Assembly: GCF_000716445.1 (NCBI RefSeq)
Contig: NZ_JNWK01000005.1
Span: forward strand, 393,413 to 457,412
DNA from: Streptomyces wedmorensis
GTDB lineage: Bacteria; Actinomycetota; Actinomycetes; Streptomycetales; Streptomycetaceae
Reading direction: 5' to 3'
Length of the DNA: 64,000 bases
Part shown: in pieces, positions 53,959 through 62,000 of the stretch
How the letters are laid out: each line of letters starts with the position of its first letter
Numbering within the stretch: the first letter of the stretch is position 1
Program-made: the position numbers and the translations under genes
The notes under the pieces: generated by a model
What the model saw: the letters and a program-made list of their open reading frames with translations, nothing else
Database searches by the model: none
Told to the model about the DNA's origin: nothing

Positions 53959-54534
53959 ATGGATCGAGTCGAATCGCTCACGGACTGCATTTCCCTTATT
54001 AGAGGCGAGGGCGGAGATGACGTCGATTGGGTAGCTGTGCAGGAGTTCTACGGAGTCGAATTTCCGGCAGACTACAAGAAGTTTGTGTCGCGGTTTGGTG
54101 GTGGCACCATCGATGGACGCGTGGGGATCATGGTTCCGATCGCGGTAGATGATGAGATGGTGCGTAAGGTTTATCGCCTGCCTGAGTCCATTCGAGTGGA
54201 TCCCGGCATGAGTGGCTGGGTGGACGCGCGTAATCTCGGTCTCGAGCGAGACATCCTCGTGTGGGGAGATACGGATAGTGCGGACCTTCTTGGGTGGGTC
54301 ACCAATGAATCGGACCCGGATTCGTGGCCGATTGTTGTGTATTCACGAGTGAATGCGGCCTGGTCCGTATACGAATGCTTCATGTCGGAGTTTATTTTTC
54401 GCCTTCTGGTCGGGGATTTTGGGGAATGCCCCATCAGTGACACCTCGCTCATGAGATCGACGACTGCCGAGTTCCTGCGCGACCGAGAAGAAGAAAGGCT
54501 TTTGGATATGGGGATCTACCCCTGGGATGACTAA
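53959..54534 (+). CDS. Third SUKH immunity protein
   Basis: This 191-residue protein has the SUKH core VDWVAVQEFYGVEFPADYKK followed by FVSRFGGGTIDGRVGI, very like the first immunity protein (VDWQEIERTTRLTFPADYRE, FVELYGGGEIDEYL). The rest differs, with DSADLLGWVTNESDPDSWPI and a C-terminal DREEERLLDMGIYPW. It follows a truncated toxin tail of the same nuclease family, so it is an orphan immunity gene that may protect against a sibling strain's toxin. GC content is lower than the chromosome average. A GTG at 53956 is an alternative start. Confidence 0.85.
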   Translation: MDRVESLTDCISLIRGEGGDDVDWVAVQEFYGVEFPADYKKFVSRFGGGTIDGRVGIMVPIAVDDEMVRKVYRLPESIRVDPGMSGWVDARNLGLERDILVWGDTDSADLLGWVTNESDPDSWPIVVYSRVNAAWSVYECFMSEFIFRLLVGDFGECPISDTSLMRSTTAEFLRDREEERLLDMGIYPWDD

Positions 54535-54637
54535 ACCCTTTTCACCCTGAATAGCTGCAGGTCAGTACTGAACTTGATTGGGTGATGTCGGGACTGTTCA
54601 CCTGACAGCTCCTGGTCCGTTCCGGTAGCCCTGGACT

Positions 54638-55086
54638 GTGAGATACGCGCAAGGCGGCGGGTTGACCGACGCCGGGAGGGCCGCATGGGAGCGAATCCGG
54701 CTGCAGGCTGTGGAACGCTTCGAGGGCGAGGAGAAGAACCGGGAGATCGCAGCTGTGCTGCGGGTGTCCGAGCAGTCGGTGGAGCGGTGGCGTCGGCAGT
54801 GGCGGGAGACCGGAGCGACCGGGGTGTGGTCGAAAGGCTCCCCGGGGCACCCAAGGTTGAGCCAGTCGCAGATAGCCAGACTGGAGCGTGAGTTGGAGCG
54901 CCGGCCGCTCGTCCACGGTTGGGCTGACCAGCGCTGGACGCTGGCTCGGGTGAAGACGCTGATAGGCCGGCTGTTCCACGTTTCGTACACGGTGGAGGGC
55001 ACGTGGCGGCTGCTGAAGCGTCACGGATGGTCGTGGCAGCAGCCGGCCCGCCGGGCAATCGAGCGCGACGATGCGGCGGTCGAGCT
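54638..55086 (+). pseudogene. IS630-family transposase N-terminal fragment
   Basis: The frame starts MRYAQGGGLTDAGRAAWERI and continues EIAAVLRVSEQSVERWRRQW, HPRLSQSQIARLERELER and TLIGRLFHVSYTVEGTWRLL. This is the double helix-turn-helix of IS630/winged-helix transposases. It breaks off just after ARRAIERDDAAVEL, where intact copies continue into the DDE domain. The catalytic part is absent. Confidence 0.82.
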
Positions 55087-55427
55087 GAAGAACCGGGACG
55101 GCACTACCCGCCAGGGCCCCTTACCAGCATCTGGCCGAGGAGTTCGAACGCCGCCTGTCCGCACTGCGCGAAGCCGGTGCCACGCCCGACCCACGAGCCG
55201 CCCAGGTCGAACGCCTCAAGAGTCAGGCGGCCGCATTGAAGAACCGGCTCGCCGAACAGCAGGACCAGCTTGTCGAACTGGCCGAGTTCAAACAGCGAGC
55301 GCTCTCCCAGATCGCCGCCCAGCAGATGGAGATCCAGCGGCTCCGGGAGGGCCTGGCCGCGCAGTCCAATCTCCGGGCGCTCCCCCGCGCTCAGGCAGCA
55401 ACCGCCCCGTACGGATCATGCAGCTGA
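55087..55427 (+). pseudogene. Coiled-coil mobile-element protein fragment
   Basis: From about 55128 a different frame reads HLAEEFERRLSALREAGATP, AAQVERLKSQAAALKNRLAE and QQDQLVELAEFKQRALSQIA, a clear coiled coil resembling the tail of DUF6262-type helpers found beside actinobacterial recombinases. It has no start of its own and joins the truncated IS630 gene out of frame. It ends at about 55427, 48 bp before the kinase gene's stop. Confidence 0.55.
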
Positions 55428-55475
55428 TGCCCGGGCGTACATGGATCACGCAGCTGACCTGTGGTCTTGTGTCGG

Positions 55476-57149
55476 TCATCCGCGTAGAGCTGGCCAGGTG
55501 TCCTCACCCACTTGACCATCGACGTTGAGATTGCGGTCCCGCTGGAACGTCTTGACCGCGTCTCGTGTGTCGACACCGAAGTCGCCGTCCACACCGCCGG
55601 CGCCGATGTCGTAGCCGCGCGCCGTGAGGATGCACTGCACTTGGCGTACGCGGTCCCCCTTGTCCCCGTACTGCGTGAGTGCAGTACCGGAGTAGTACCT
55701 GCAGGACTTCCATGGCTGCGGCGAAGTCGACGGTTTCGGTGCACTGGTCGGCGTAGCCGTGATGGTGGTCACCTGGGTCGGCAGGGGCTGTGGGGGCGGG
55801 GCCGGCAGAGTTTCGTCGTTCCCTGGCGGGGCAGGAGCTGCGGACTTCTTGGGCGGCGAAGGCGATGGGCTTGGGGGTGCGGAATGCGATGCCGATGGTT
55901 TGGCCGGGCTGGCGGAGCGAGACCCGGCGGAAGACGCAGTAGAGGACGCCATCGGCTGTGCGTCGTTTGATGCGTCCTCTTTTCCTGGCTGGACGAACAC
56001 GAACGCAGCAACGGCAATCGCGATCACGGCCACAGCGGCGGCCACACCCAGAGCAAGGCCGCGCCTGTGGCGGGGAGCGGCCTCCTCCTTGACCGTCCGC
56101 TGCGGCTGGCCGCGTCGGACAATTGTCAACTGGTCCATGGGCGACACGGCCGCGGCGCGGCCGCTCCACTGGGCGCGGTCGGCGACCGTTTCGGCGAGCG
56201 CGGACGGCCACTTCCGAGCCGGCGCGTGCTCCCATGCAGCATCGGCGAGTTCCTGCGGCGTAGGCCGCGCCTGCGGGCTCTTGTCAAGGCATCGGCCGAC
56301 GAGGTCTGCGAGGGCGAAGTCGACCTCCGCCAGCTTGTCGAGTACCTGCCCGTTGGGCGGGGAATGGACGACGCGGTGCATGACGTCGACGGTCGTTCCC
56401 TCTCCGAAGGGCGCGCTGCCCGTCGCCGCGTACGCGAGCACGGAGCCGAGTGAGAAAACATCGGAGGGGGTGCCCGCCTCGTTGCCGTCGGCCTGCTCGG
56501 GGGACATGTACGCCGGGGTGCCCACCTGCTGACCGGTCATTGTGAGCACACTGGTGTCGGCCGTGTGCGCAACCCCGAAGTCGATGACCCGCGCCCCGTC
56601 GTCGCCCAGCAGTACGTTGGAAGGCTTGAGGTCGCGGTGGACGATGCCCGTGGCAGCAATAGTGGCCAGGGCCTCGCCGATCTCGCCGACCAACCGCCAC
56701 ACGACTGGTGCGGGCAGGGGCCCGAAGCGGCGTACCGCTTCGTCCAGGCTTAGCCCGGGCACGTATGCGGTCGCCATCCACAGCTGCTCTTCCTCATCGT
56801 CGAAGCCTGAGTCAAGCAGTCTTGCCGTGTAGCGTCCATGCACCCGCCGCACGGCCTCAATCTCACGCTCGAACCGCCGTCTGAATCGGGGGTCTTCGGC
56901 GTGCTCGGGCCGGATCACCTTGACGGCCACCAGGGAGTCAGCCCCGTATGCGGCACTGCCGTCGGCGTCGATCGCCGCTTCCCGGCCGAGAAAGAGCCGG
57001 CCCATGCCCCCTACGCCCAGCCGGGCCAGCACCCGGTAGGGGCCGATCGCGACCGGGTCCGACCGGCGCAGCGGCTGCGCACCGAGCCGTTCAAGGTCGG
57101 CGGTGGTCAGCTCTCCGGTCCAGGGGTGGGCCGGATCCTTCTCAGTCAT
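55476..57149 (-). CDS. Membrane Ser/Thr kinase with peptidoglycan-binding C-terminus
   Basis: This 557-residue protein is the last gene of the type VII-like operon. The kinase domain spans about residues 35-300, with the glycine loop LGVGGMGRLFLG, VAVKVIRPEH (ATP Lys), HRDLKPSN, VIDFGVAH and YMSPEQADG. A transmembrane helix follows at about 362-385 (GVAAAVAVIAIAVAAFVFV), then a Ser/Pro spacer. The C-terminal peptidoglycan-binding-1 domain occupies 480-557 (GDRVRQVQCILTARGYDIGA, VDGDFGVDTRDAVKTF). It has no PASTA repeats, so the wall sensor is of a different kind. Its place in the operon suggests it links wall state to control of secretion. Confidence 0.9.
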   Translation of the reverse strand: MTEKDPAHPWTGELTTADLERLGAQPLRRSDPVAIGPYRVLARLGVGGMGRLFLGREAAIDADGSAAYGADSLVAVKVIRPEHAEDPRFRRRFEREIEAVRRVHGRYTARLLDSGFDDEEEQLWMATAYVPGLSLDEAVRRFGPLPAPVVWRLVGEIGEALATIAATGIVHRDLKPSNVLLGDDGARVIDFGVAHTADTSVLTMTGQQVGTPAYMSPEQADGNEAGTPSDVFSLGSVLAYAATGSAPFGEGTTVDVMHRVVHSPPNGQVLDKLAEVDFALADLVGRCLDKSPQARPTPQELADAAWEHAPARKWPSALAETVADRAQWSGRAAAVSPMDQLTIVRRGQPQRTVKEEAAPRHRRGLALGVAAAVAVIAIAVAAFVFVQPGKEDASNDAQPMASSTASSAGSRSASPAKPSASHSAPPSPSPSPPKKSAAPAPPGNDETLPAPPPQPLPTQVTTITATPTSAPKPSTSPQPWKSCRYYSGTALTQYGDKGDRVRQVQCILTARGYDIGAGGVDGDFGVDTRDAVKTFQRDRNLNVDGQVGEDTWPALRG

Positions 57150-57209
57150 CAGCGGTCCTCGCGGTGTTCCGATTACGACACGTACATCAGGGCTGCCGGG
57201 CTCGGCCCA

Positions 57210-57491
57210 TCAGCCATTACCGCCGGCCTGCGAGATGTTCCTCAGGATCGTGTCGAACTTCCGCTGAAACTCCTCGAGCTGCTGCTTGATCTTGTTCAGA
57301 TCCGCTTGTGCGCCGTGCCACGCCGTACGGAACTCGGCGGCGTGCCTTCCGTCCCAATGGCTCTGGTTGCTCAGGGTGTTCCCGGCGGAGGAGAGCTGGC
57401 TGATGGACTGCTGAAGGCCACCATTGATGATGCCGAGGAATTTCCGGCTGGCGGCGTGCGCAGCGTCGTCGACCTTGACGGTTCCTGACAT
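57210..57491 (-). CDS. WXG100-family protein
   Basis: This 93-residue helical hairpin protein has the turn HWDGRHAAEFRTAWHG (W-x-G) in the middle and the two flanking helices of the ESAT-6/WXG100 superfamily. Such proteins are secreted by, or serve as partners for cargo of, type VII systems. A canonical C-terminal YxxxD/E signal is not seen. AGGAG precedes the ATG at 57491. It lies between the unrecognised 381-residue gene and the kinase. Confidence 0.88.
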   Translation of the reverse strand: MSGTVKVDDAAHAASRKFLGIINGGLQQSISQLSSAGNTLSNQSHWDGRHAAEFRTAWHGAQADLNKIKQQLEEFQRKFDTILRNISQAGGNG

Positions 57492-57546
57492 GAGGGGTCT
57501 TCTCCTGTGTTTTCTTGTGTACGGCCTGTCGGGTTGCAGGTCGAGG

Positions 57547-58692
57547 CTATTGGGGATTTTTAGGCATGGCTAGATCAAGAAATTCCTTGTTTGCCGCTAC
57601 CCACACAGGCATTGGGTTTCCCGGCTTAAAATTCATGTCTCCCACACTCTGTTTCGTCTCAAGTTTTTGATGCCATGCCTCCAGCCCCTTTCCTCCCTGA
57701 TACAACTGGGTCAGCATCCCGACGTCGTAGCGAATGCTCTTGTAGCAAGGGAATTGGTCCGTCACATTGGCGTACCCTTCCATAATTGCGGCGATATATT
57801 TGATGGAGCCTTCAGGGGTAGCGACAATCTTCGCCCGTTGCTTCTCGGTCTGCGAGGGCAGGTGATTCGCTTTGAGCCATTTTTCCTGCTCGACCTCCAA
57901 TACGACGGGATTGTGGTCCACGAAGTGCACCTTGCCGGGCCCGCTCCATGTCGCGCCGATGGGTGCCATGGTGGGGCTAGGATTCTCCAGCGCCTCCCAC
58001 GCAATGGCGGCAGCGATGGCCTGTGGTGAGATGTTTCTCGCCCTCGCTTCCTCGAGAATTGTTTCCCGGTGCAACTCAAGCCAGCTGAGCACCGCATTCT
58101 CGCGACGTGAAAATCGTGCCCCCTCAGGGTCTACCGACGGGAACGGGAGATGATAAGCGCCCCAGAGTTCCAGCGATAGCGTGAATTCCCAACTCCACTC
58201 TGGCGGAAGTTCCAGTATTGGGAGGATCGGATTTTTATTCCCAAATTTCTGCATGAACAGCGACAACCATTTATCGCTCGGCTCGCCGATCTCGGCCTGG
58301 CCGCGCTGTACGTGCAATAATGATGCAGTCAGCTCCTTTTCGTCAATCTTCAGCGGCTTCGTTGCCGCATTGAGTCGAGATATCTCGCTCGCTCCGAAAA
58401 CGTAGTCATAGAGGGCCTCTAGAGGTGTGGGCAGGGTTCCATCCCAAGAATCCGCCTGCACGAACGCCATGCCAACCAATTTCACACTGTGATCGGTGGA
58501 ACGGGCGGCGGCCACTTCTCTCACCAGGTCCTCGTCGAAGCTGGCGGATGCACCAGGGCCGCCCTGGCATTGATAGGCATCGATCGCTGGCTTGAGTGCC
58601 GAGTATATCCAAGCCAGGAGATCCTCTTCTACCTTGGTGCACCCTGCGGAGTACTTATGCAGATTGGATGGAATTGCCGCTACGGTAGCCAT
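57547..58692 (-). CDS. Unrecognised putative type VII-linked effector, lysozyme-like signature
   Basis: This 381-residue protein has no signal peptide. It starts MATVAAIPSNLHKYSAGC with AGGAG before the ATG at 58692, ten bases after the upstream WXG100 stop. The middle contains RRENAVLSWLELHRETILEE and ISPQAIAAAIAWEALENPSP; this helix pair with a Glu near residue 234 resembles the catalytic start of lysozyme-like or transglycosylase folds. Later blocks are GSIKYIAAIMEGYANVTDQF and YDVGMLTQLYQGG. Codon usage is AT-richer than that of its neighbours. Being flanked by two WXG100 genes it is the best substrate candidate of the system. Enzymatic activity is a guess. Confidence 0.72.
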   Translation of the reverse strand: MATVAAIPSNLHKYSAGCTKVEEDLLAWIYSALKPAIDAYQCQGGPGASASFDEDLVREVAAARSTDHSVKLVGMAFVQADSWDGTLPTPLEALYDYVFGASEISRLNAATKPLKIDEKELTASLLHVQRGQAEIGEPSDKWLSLFMQKFGNKNPILPILELPPEWSWEFTLSLELWGAYHLPFPSVDPEGARFSRRENAVLSWLELHRETILEEARARNISPQAIAAAIAWEALENPSPTMAPIGATWSGPGKVHFVDHNPVVLEVEQEKWLKANHLPSQTEKQRAKIVATPEGSIKYIAAIMEGYANVTDQFPCYKSIRYDVGMLTQLYQGGKGLEAWHQKLETKQSVGDMNFKPGNPMPVWVAANKEFLDLAMPKNPQ

Positions 58693-58702
58693 GCCCAATC
58701 TC

Positions 58703-58987
58703 CTATTTCTCCTTCTTGGCGTCGAGCGCGGCTTGGGCCGCCGCCTTGGAGACCTGCGACTGGAACCTGCGGGCGGCGTCGGCGATGCCCCCGAGCGCTG
58801 CCTGCTGACGCGCGAACTCGCCCTCAAACTGGTTCCGTTTCGCTCCCGTCCAGTTGTCGCTATGCGGAGTGCCGAGGAGAGCATTGCGTTGCGACGCTCG
58901 CAGTCGGCTGAGAGTCTCCAGCTTCGCGACGAGTTGGCTCAGTTTCCGTTGAAGATCATCGGCGGCCAGCATGAGCTCGCGTGACAT
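58703..58987 (-). CDS. WXG100-family protein
   Basis: This 94-residue helical protein has NWTGAKRNQFEGEFARQQAA (W-x-G turn) at about residues 45-64 between two long helices. The start is MSRELMLAADDLQRKLSQ with GAGAGGGG before the ATG. It is encoded 38 bp after the EccC-type ATPase and ten bases before the putative effector, so it is a likely heterodimer or chaperone partner of the effector or of the second WXG100 protein. Confidence 0.87.
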   Translation of the reverse strand: MSRELMLAADDLQRKLSQLVAKLETLSRLRASQRNALLGTPHSDNWTGAKRNQFEGEFARQQAALGGIADAARRFQSQVSKAAAQAALDAKKEK

Positions 58988-59025
58988 GAGTCCCCTCTCC
59001 GCGTCGCGGCAATTCGATGTGCGCC

Positions 59026-62000
59026 TTACCGGGCAAGCTGTACGCCCGTCGCGATGCCGTCCACGACAAGGTAACCCCGCCCCGGGAGCGGCTGAATGCG
59101 GTCGTGCCGAGGTAGCTCGGTGCCCAGCAGGTCGCCGTCGACGTCGTGGTCAGGGCAGAGAAGCACACCGCAGCGGCTTTCGCGGACGCGCTGGGTCCAG
59201 TGACCGTAGGCCCGGCGCAGGGCGTCGGTCCGGCCGGCCGCGATCACGTGGGTACTGGACCCGACTGACGACAGCCATCGCTCGATGGTTCCGCTCTCGT
59301 CCTCGACTGTGTCGGCATCATCCACGAGGAGCAGTGTGGTCCCCTGGGCTGGAAGCGTGAACAGGGTTTCCTCCAGGGCCTCGTAGGACGTGACTACGGC
59401 GCTCAGACCGGCCAGTTCCCATAGCGGCGAGCGTCGTGGCGCGAAGGCGATGACGGACGGCGGGACTCCGCCGACGGCCGACGCCGTGGCCAGCCGAGCG
59501 ACGGTGCACAGTGCGGTGCTGCGGCCCGAGCGCTGCGGGCCGGCGATCAGGGCGTGCTCGCCTTCGTAGAGTTGGAGCGCGGCGCGGCCCAGGGAGTCGG
59601 CGTCCAGGCCGATCGGGATCCGCCGCAACCCGGAGGCAGTCAAGTCCGGCGCCGAAAGGGCCATGAGGTCGGTGACCGCGACATCCGTGGGCAGCAGGCC
59701 GACGGGCGTTGCGTTAGGCACTGCGTCCGCCCAACGCGCTGCGGTCTCCGACGCCGCCGCCGCGAGGTCGTCACCTGGCCAGGCAATCTGGATCACCTGC
59801 CGGTTGGCGGTCACCAACGCCCGCCCTGGGACGTACGTGGGCACCGCGCCGCGGGGTACGTCGAAGTAGCCGTACTCGGTCGGATCGGCAAGGCGCAACA
59901 GCAGCTTTGTCTGGGTCAGGGCGGACCAGGCCGAGGGGACGGCGCCGAAGCGGTCGGCGCTGACTGCGAAGCGGATGCCGACCGCGGGGCCGTCGGCGTA
60001 GACGCGGACGAGTTCGTCGACGAAGTTCATGCCCACCACGTCCTTCTCGAAGTCCGAGAGCAGGGCGCCGAGGTTGTCGATCAGCACCAGCCACTCGGGG
60101 AACTCGGCTGGTCCTCTCGCCTTGCGCGCGTTGAGTTCCCGGCGCAGCAGTTTGATCAGCCGGATCTGCCGTTCACGCTCCGCCGATCCGATGTGGGCGC
60201 CGGTGTGCGGGAGGTGGCCCAGCGGAGATAGGTTGCCTGCGCCCATGTCGAGGACGTAGAGGTGCTGCTGGTCGGGCGGTGTCGCGCCGGCCATGGTCAG
60301 GGCGAGGGCAGCTAGCGCCGTGGAGGCGCCCGAGCCGCCGGCTCCGTAGATCAGGATGTTGCCCGCACCGGGATCCCAGCCGACCGGGTACTGCCGCTGC
60401 CGATCGGGGTCGTCGGCGAGCGCCCAGGAGGGCAGCGCGGCGGCCTCCGTGTGCAGCCCGCGCTCGGCGGTGACGGGCAGTTCAGAGCGGCGGACGACTG
60501 CGGGCAGCGGATCGGGCCAGGGGCGCCGTGGCGGGGCCAGTCCGACCAGCTCCGCGGCTTGGCGCGCGGCCACGACCAGTCGGCGCAGGTCGGTCTCGCC
60601 GTCGGCCTCGGAGGTGTCCGCGTCCGCGGTGGGCCGACCGAGCCGGAAGGATATGGCCGTTACCGGCGCGGTCACCGCCGCTTCCTCGGTTACTCCAGTG
60701 GACAGCGCAGTCTGTACGGGCAGCACCTCGCGCGGGCTGAGCCGGTAGTAGGCCCGGCCCCATTGGCGGGTGCCGATGCCGGCGGCGGCCGGATCGTCGA
60801 TGACGTCCTGGGAGTCGGCGGTGCTCTCCAGGCGCAGGGCGATCCGCAGCTTCACGTTGTTCTTGATGGCGTCGTTGACGGATCCGGCGGGCCGTTGGGT
60901 GGCCATGATCAGGTGGACGCCGAGGGTACGGCCCCGCTGCGCGATGCTCACCAGCGAGTCCACGAAGTCGGGCAGCGCCTTCACCAGGGTGGCGAACTCG
61001 TCGATCACCACGGCCAGCCGGGGCATCGGCTCCAGGTCGTAGCAGCCGGAATCGCGCAGGCGTTGGTAGTCGCGGACATGGTTGAGTCCCGCTTCGCGTA
61101 GCAGTCGTTCGCGATGGCGCAGCTCCGCATCCAGGCAGCGCAGGGCGCGCTCGCTCAGCTGTTCGTCCAGATCGGTGACTAGCCCGACGGTGTGCGGCAG
61201 CTCAGCGCACTCGTCCAGCGCCCCGCCGCCTTTGTAGTCCACGAGGGCGAAGGTGAGGTGCTCCGGGTCGGCATCGACGGCCATGCTCGCGATCAGGGTG
61301 CGCAGCAGCTCGCTCTTGCCCGAGCCGGTGGTGCCGGCGATCAGGGCATGTGGCCCGTCCTCGTCAAGGTCGACGGTGAACAGATCTCGCTCGCTGACTC
61401 CGAGAACAGCCCTCACGCGCAGCTCCGGCACCCGCTCCTTCCAACGCTCGCCGACCGATACTCCGTCCACTTGCGGAAGGTCCAGCAGGGGGAGCAGCGC
61501 AATTCGGTTGGGCAGCCCGGCTCCCTCCACCCGCAGCTCCGGGTCCTCGAAGCGGGCCAAGGCCCGTGCCGTACGAAGCGCCTCACTCAGTGGCATCCCG
61601 TTGAGCAGCACGTCCCGCACCACCTCGTCGGAGGCCACATCGCGGACCGTACCTGTTCCGTTCGCCGAGACCGTGACAACCGAGGTACACAGGGCGGGCA
61701 GTCGGGGGGTCAGGATCAGTCCACCGCACCGTAGAGAGGTGCTGGCCAGCAGGTCGCGCAGCGGGCACGGGCGGCCCTGGAGCAGCGTGGCCCCGTCGAC
61801 GACCACCAGCAGCACCGGGCCAGAAGCGTCCTCCGTGCGCTGTGGACCTGTGGCCAGCAGGTTCCTGGCCAGGGCCTCGGACTGCTCCGATCCGACTGCC
61901 ACCAGCCGTGCCGCGCCCGACTGTGCGTCTGCGCCGTGCGGCAGCCACTTTGTCCAGTCCCAGTCATCCAACCGGTCCACATCGGTGAACAGCGCCAGGC

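Noticed and set aside
55512..56532. Plus-strand frames opposite the kinase gene
   Set aside because: They are shadows of the kinase coding sequence; the minus strand carries complete kinase and peptidoglycan-binding motifs.
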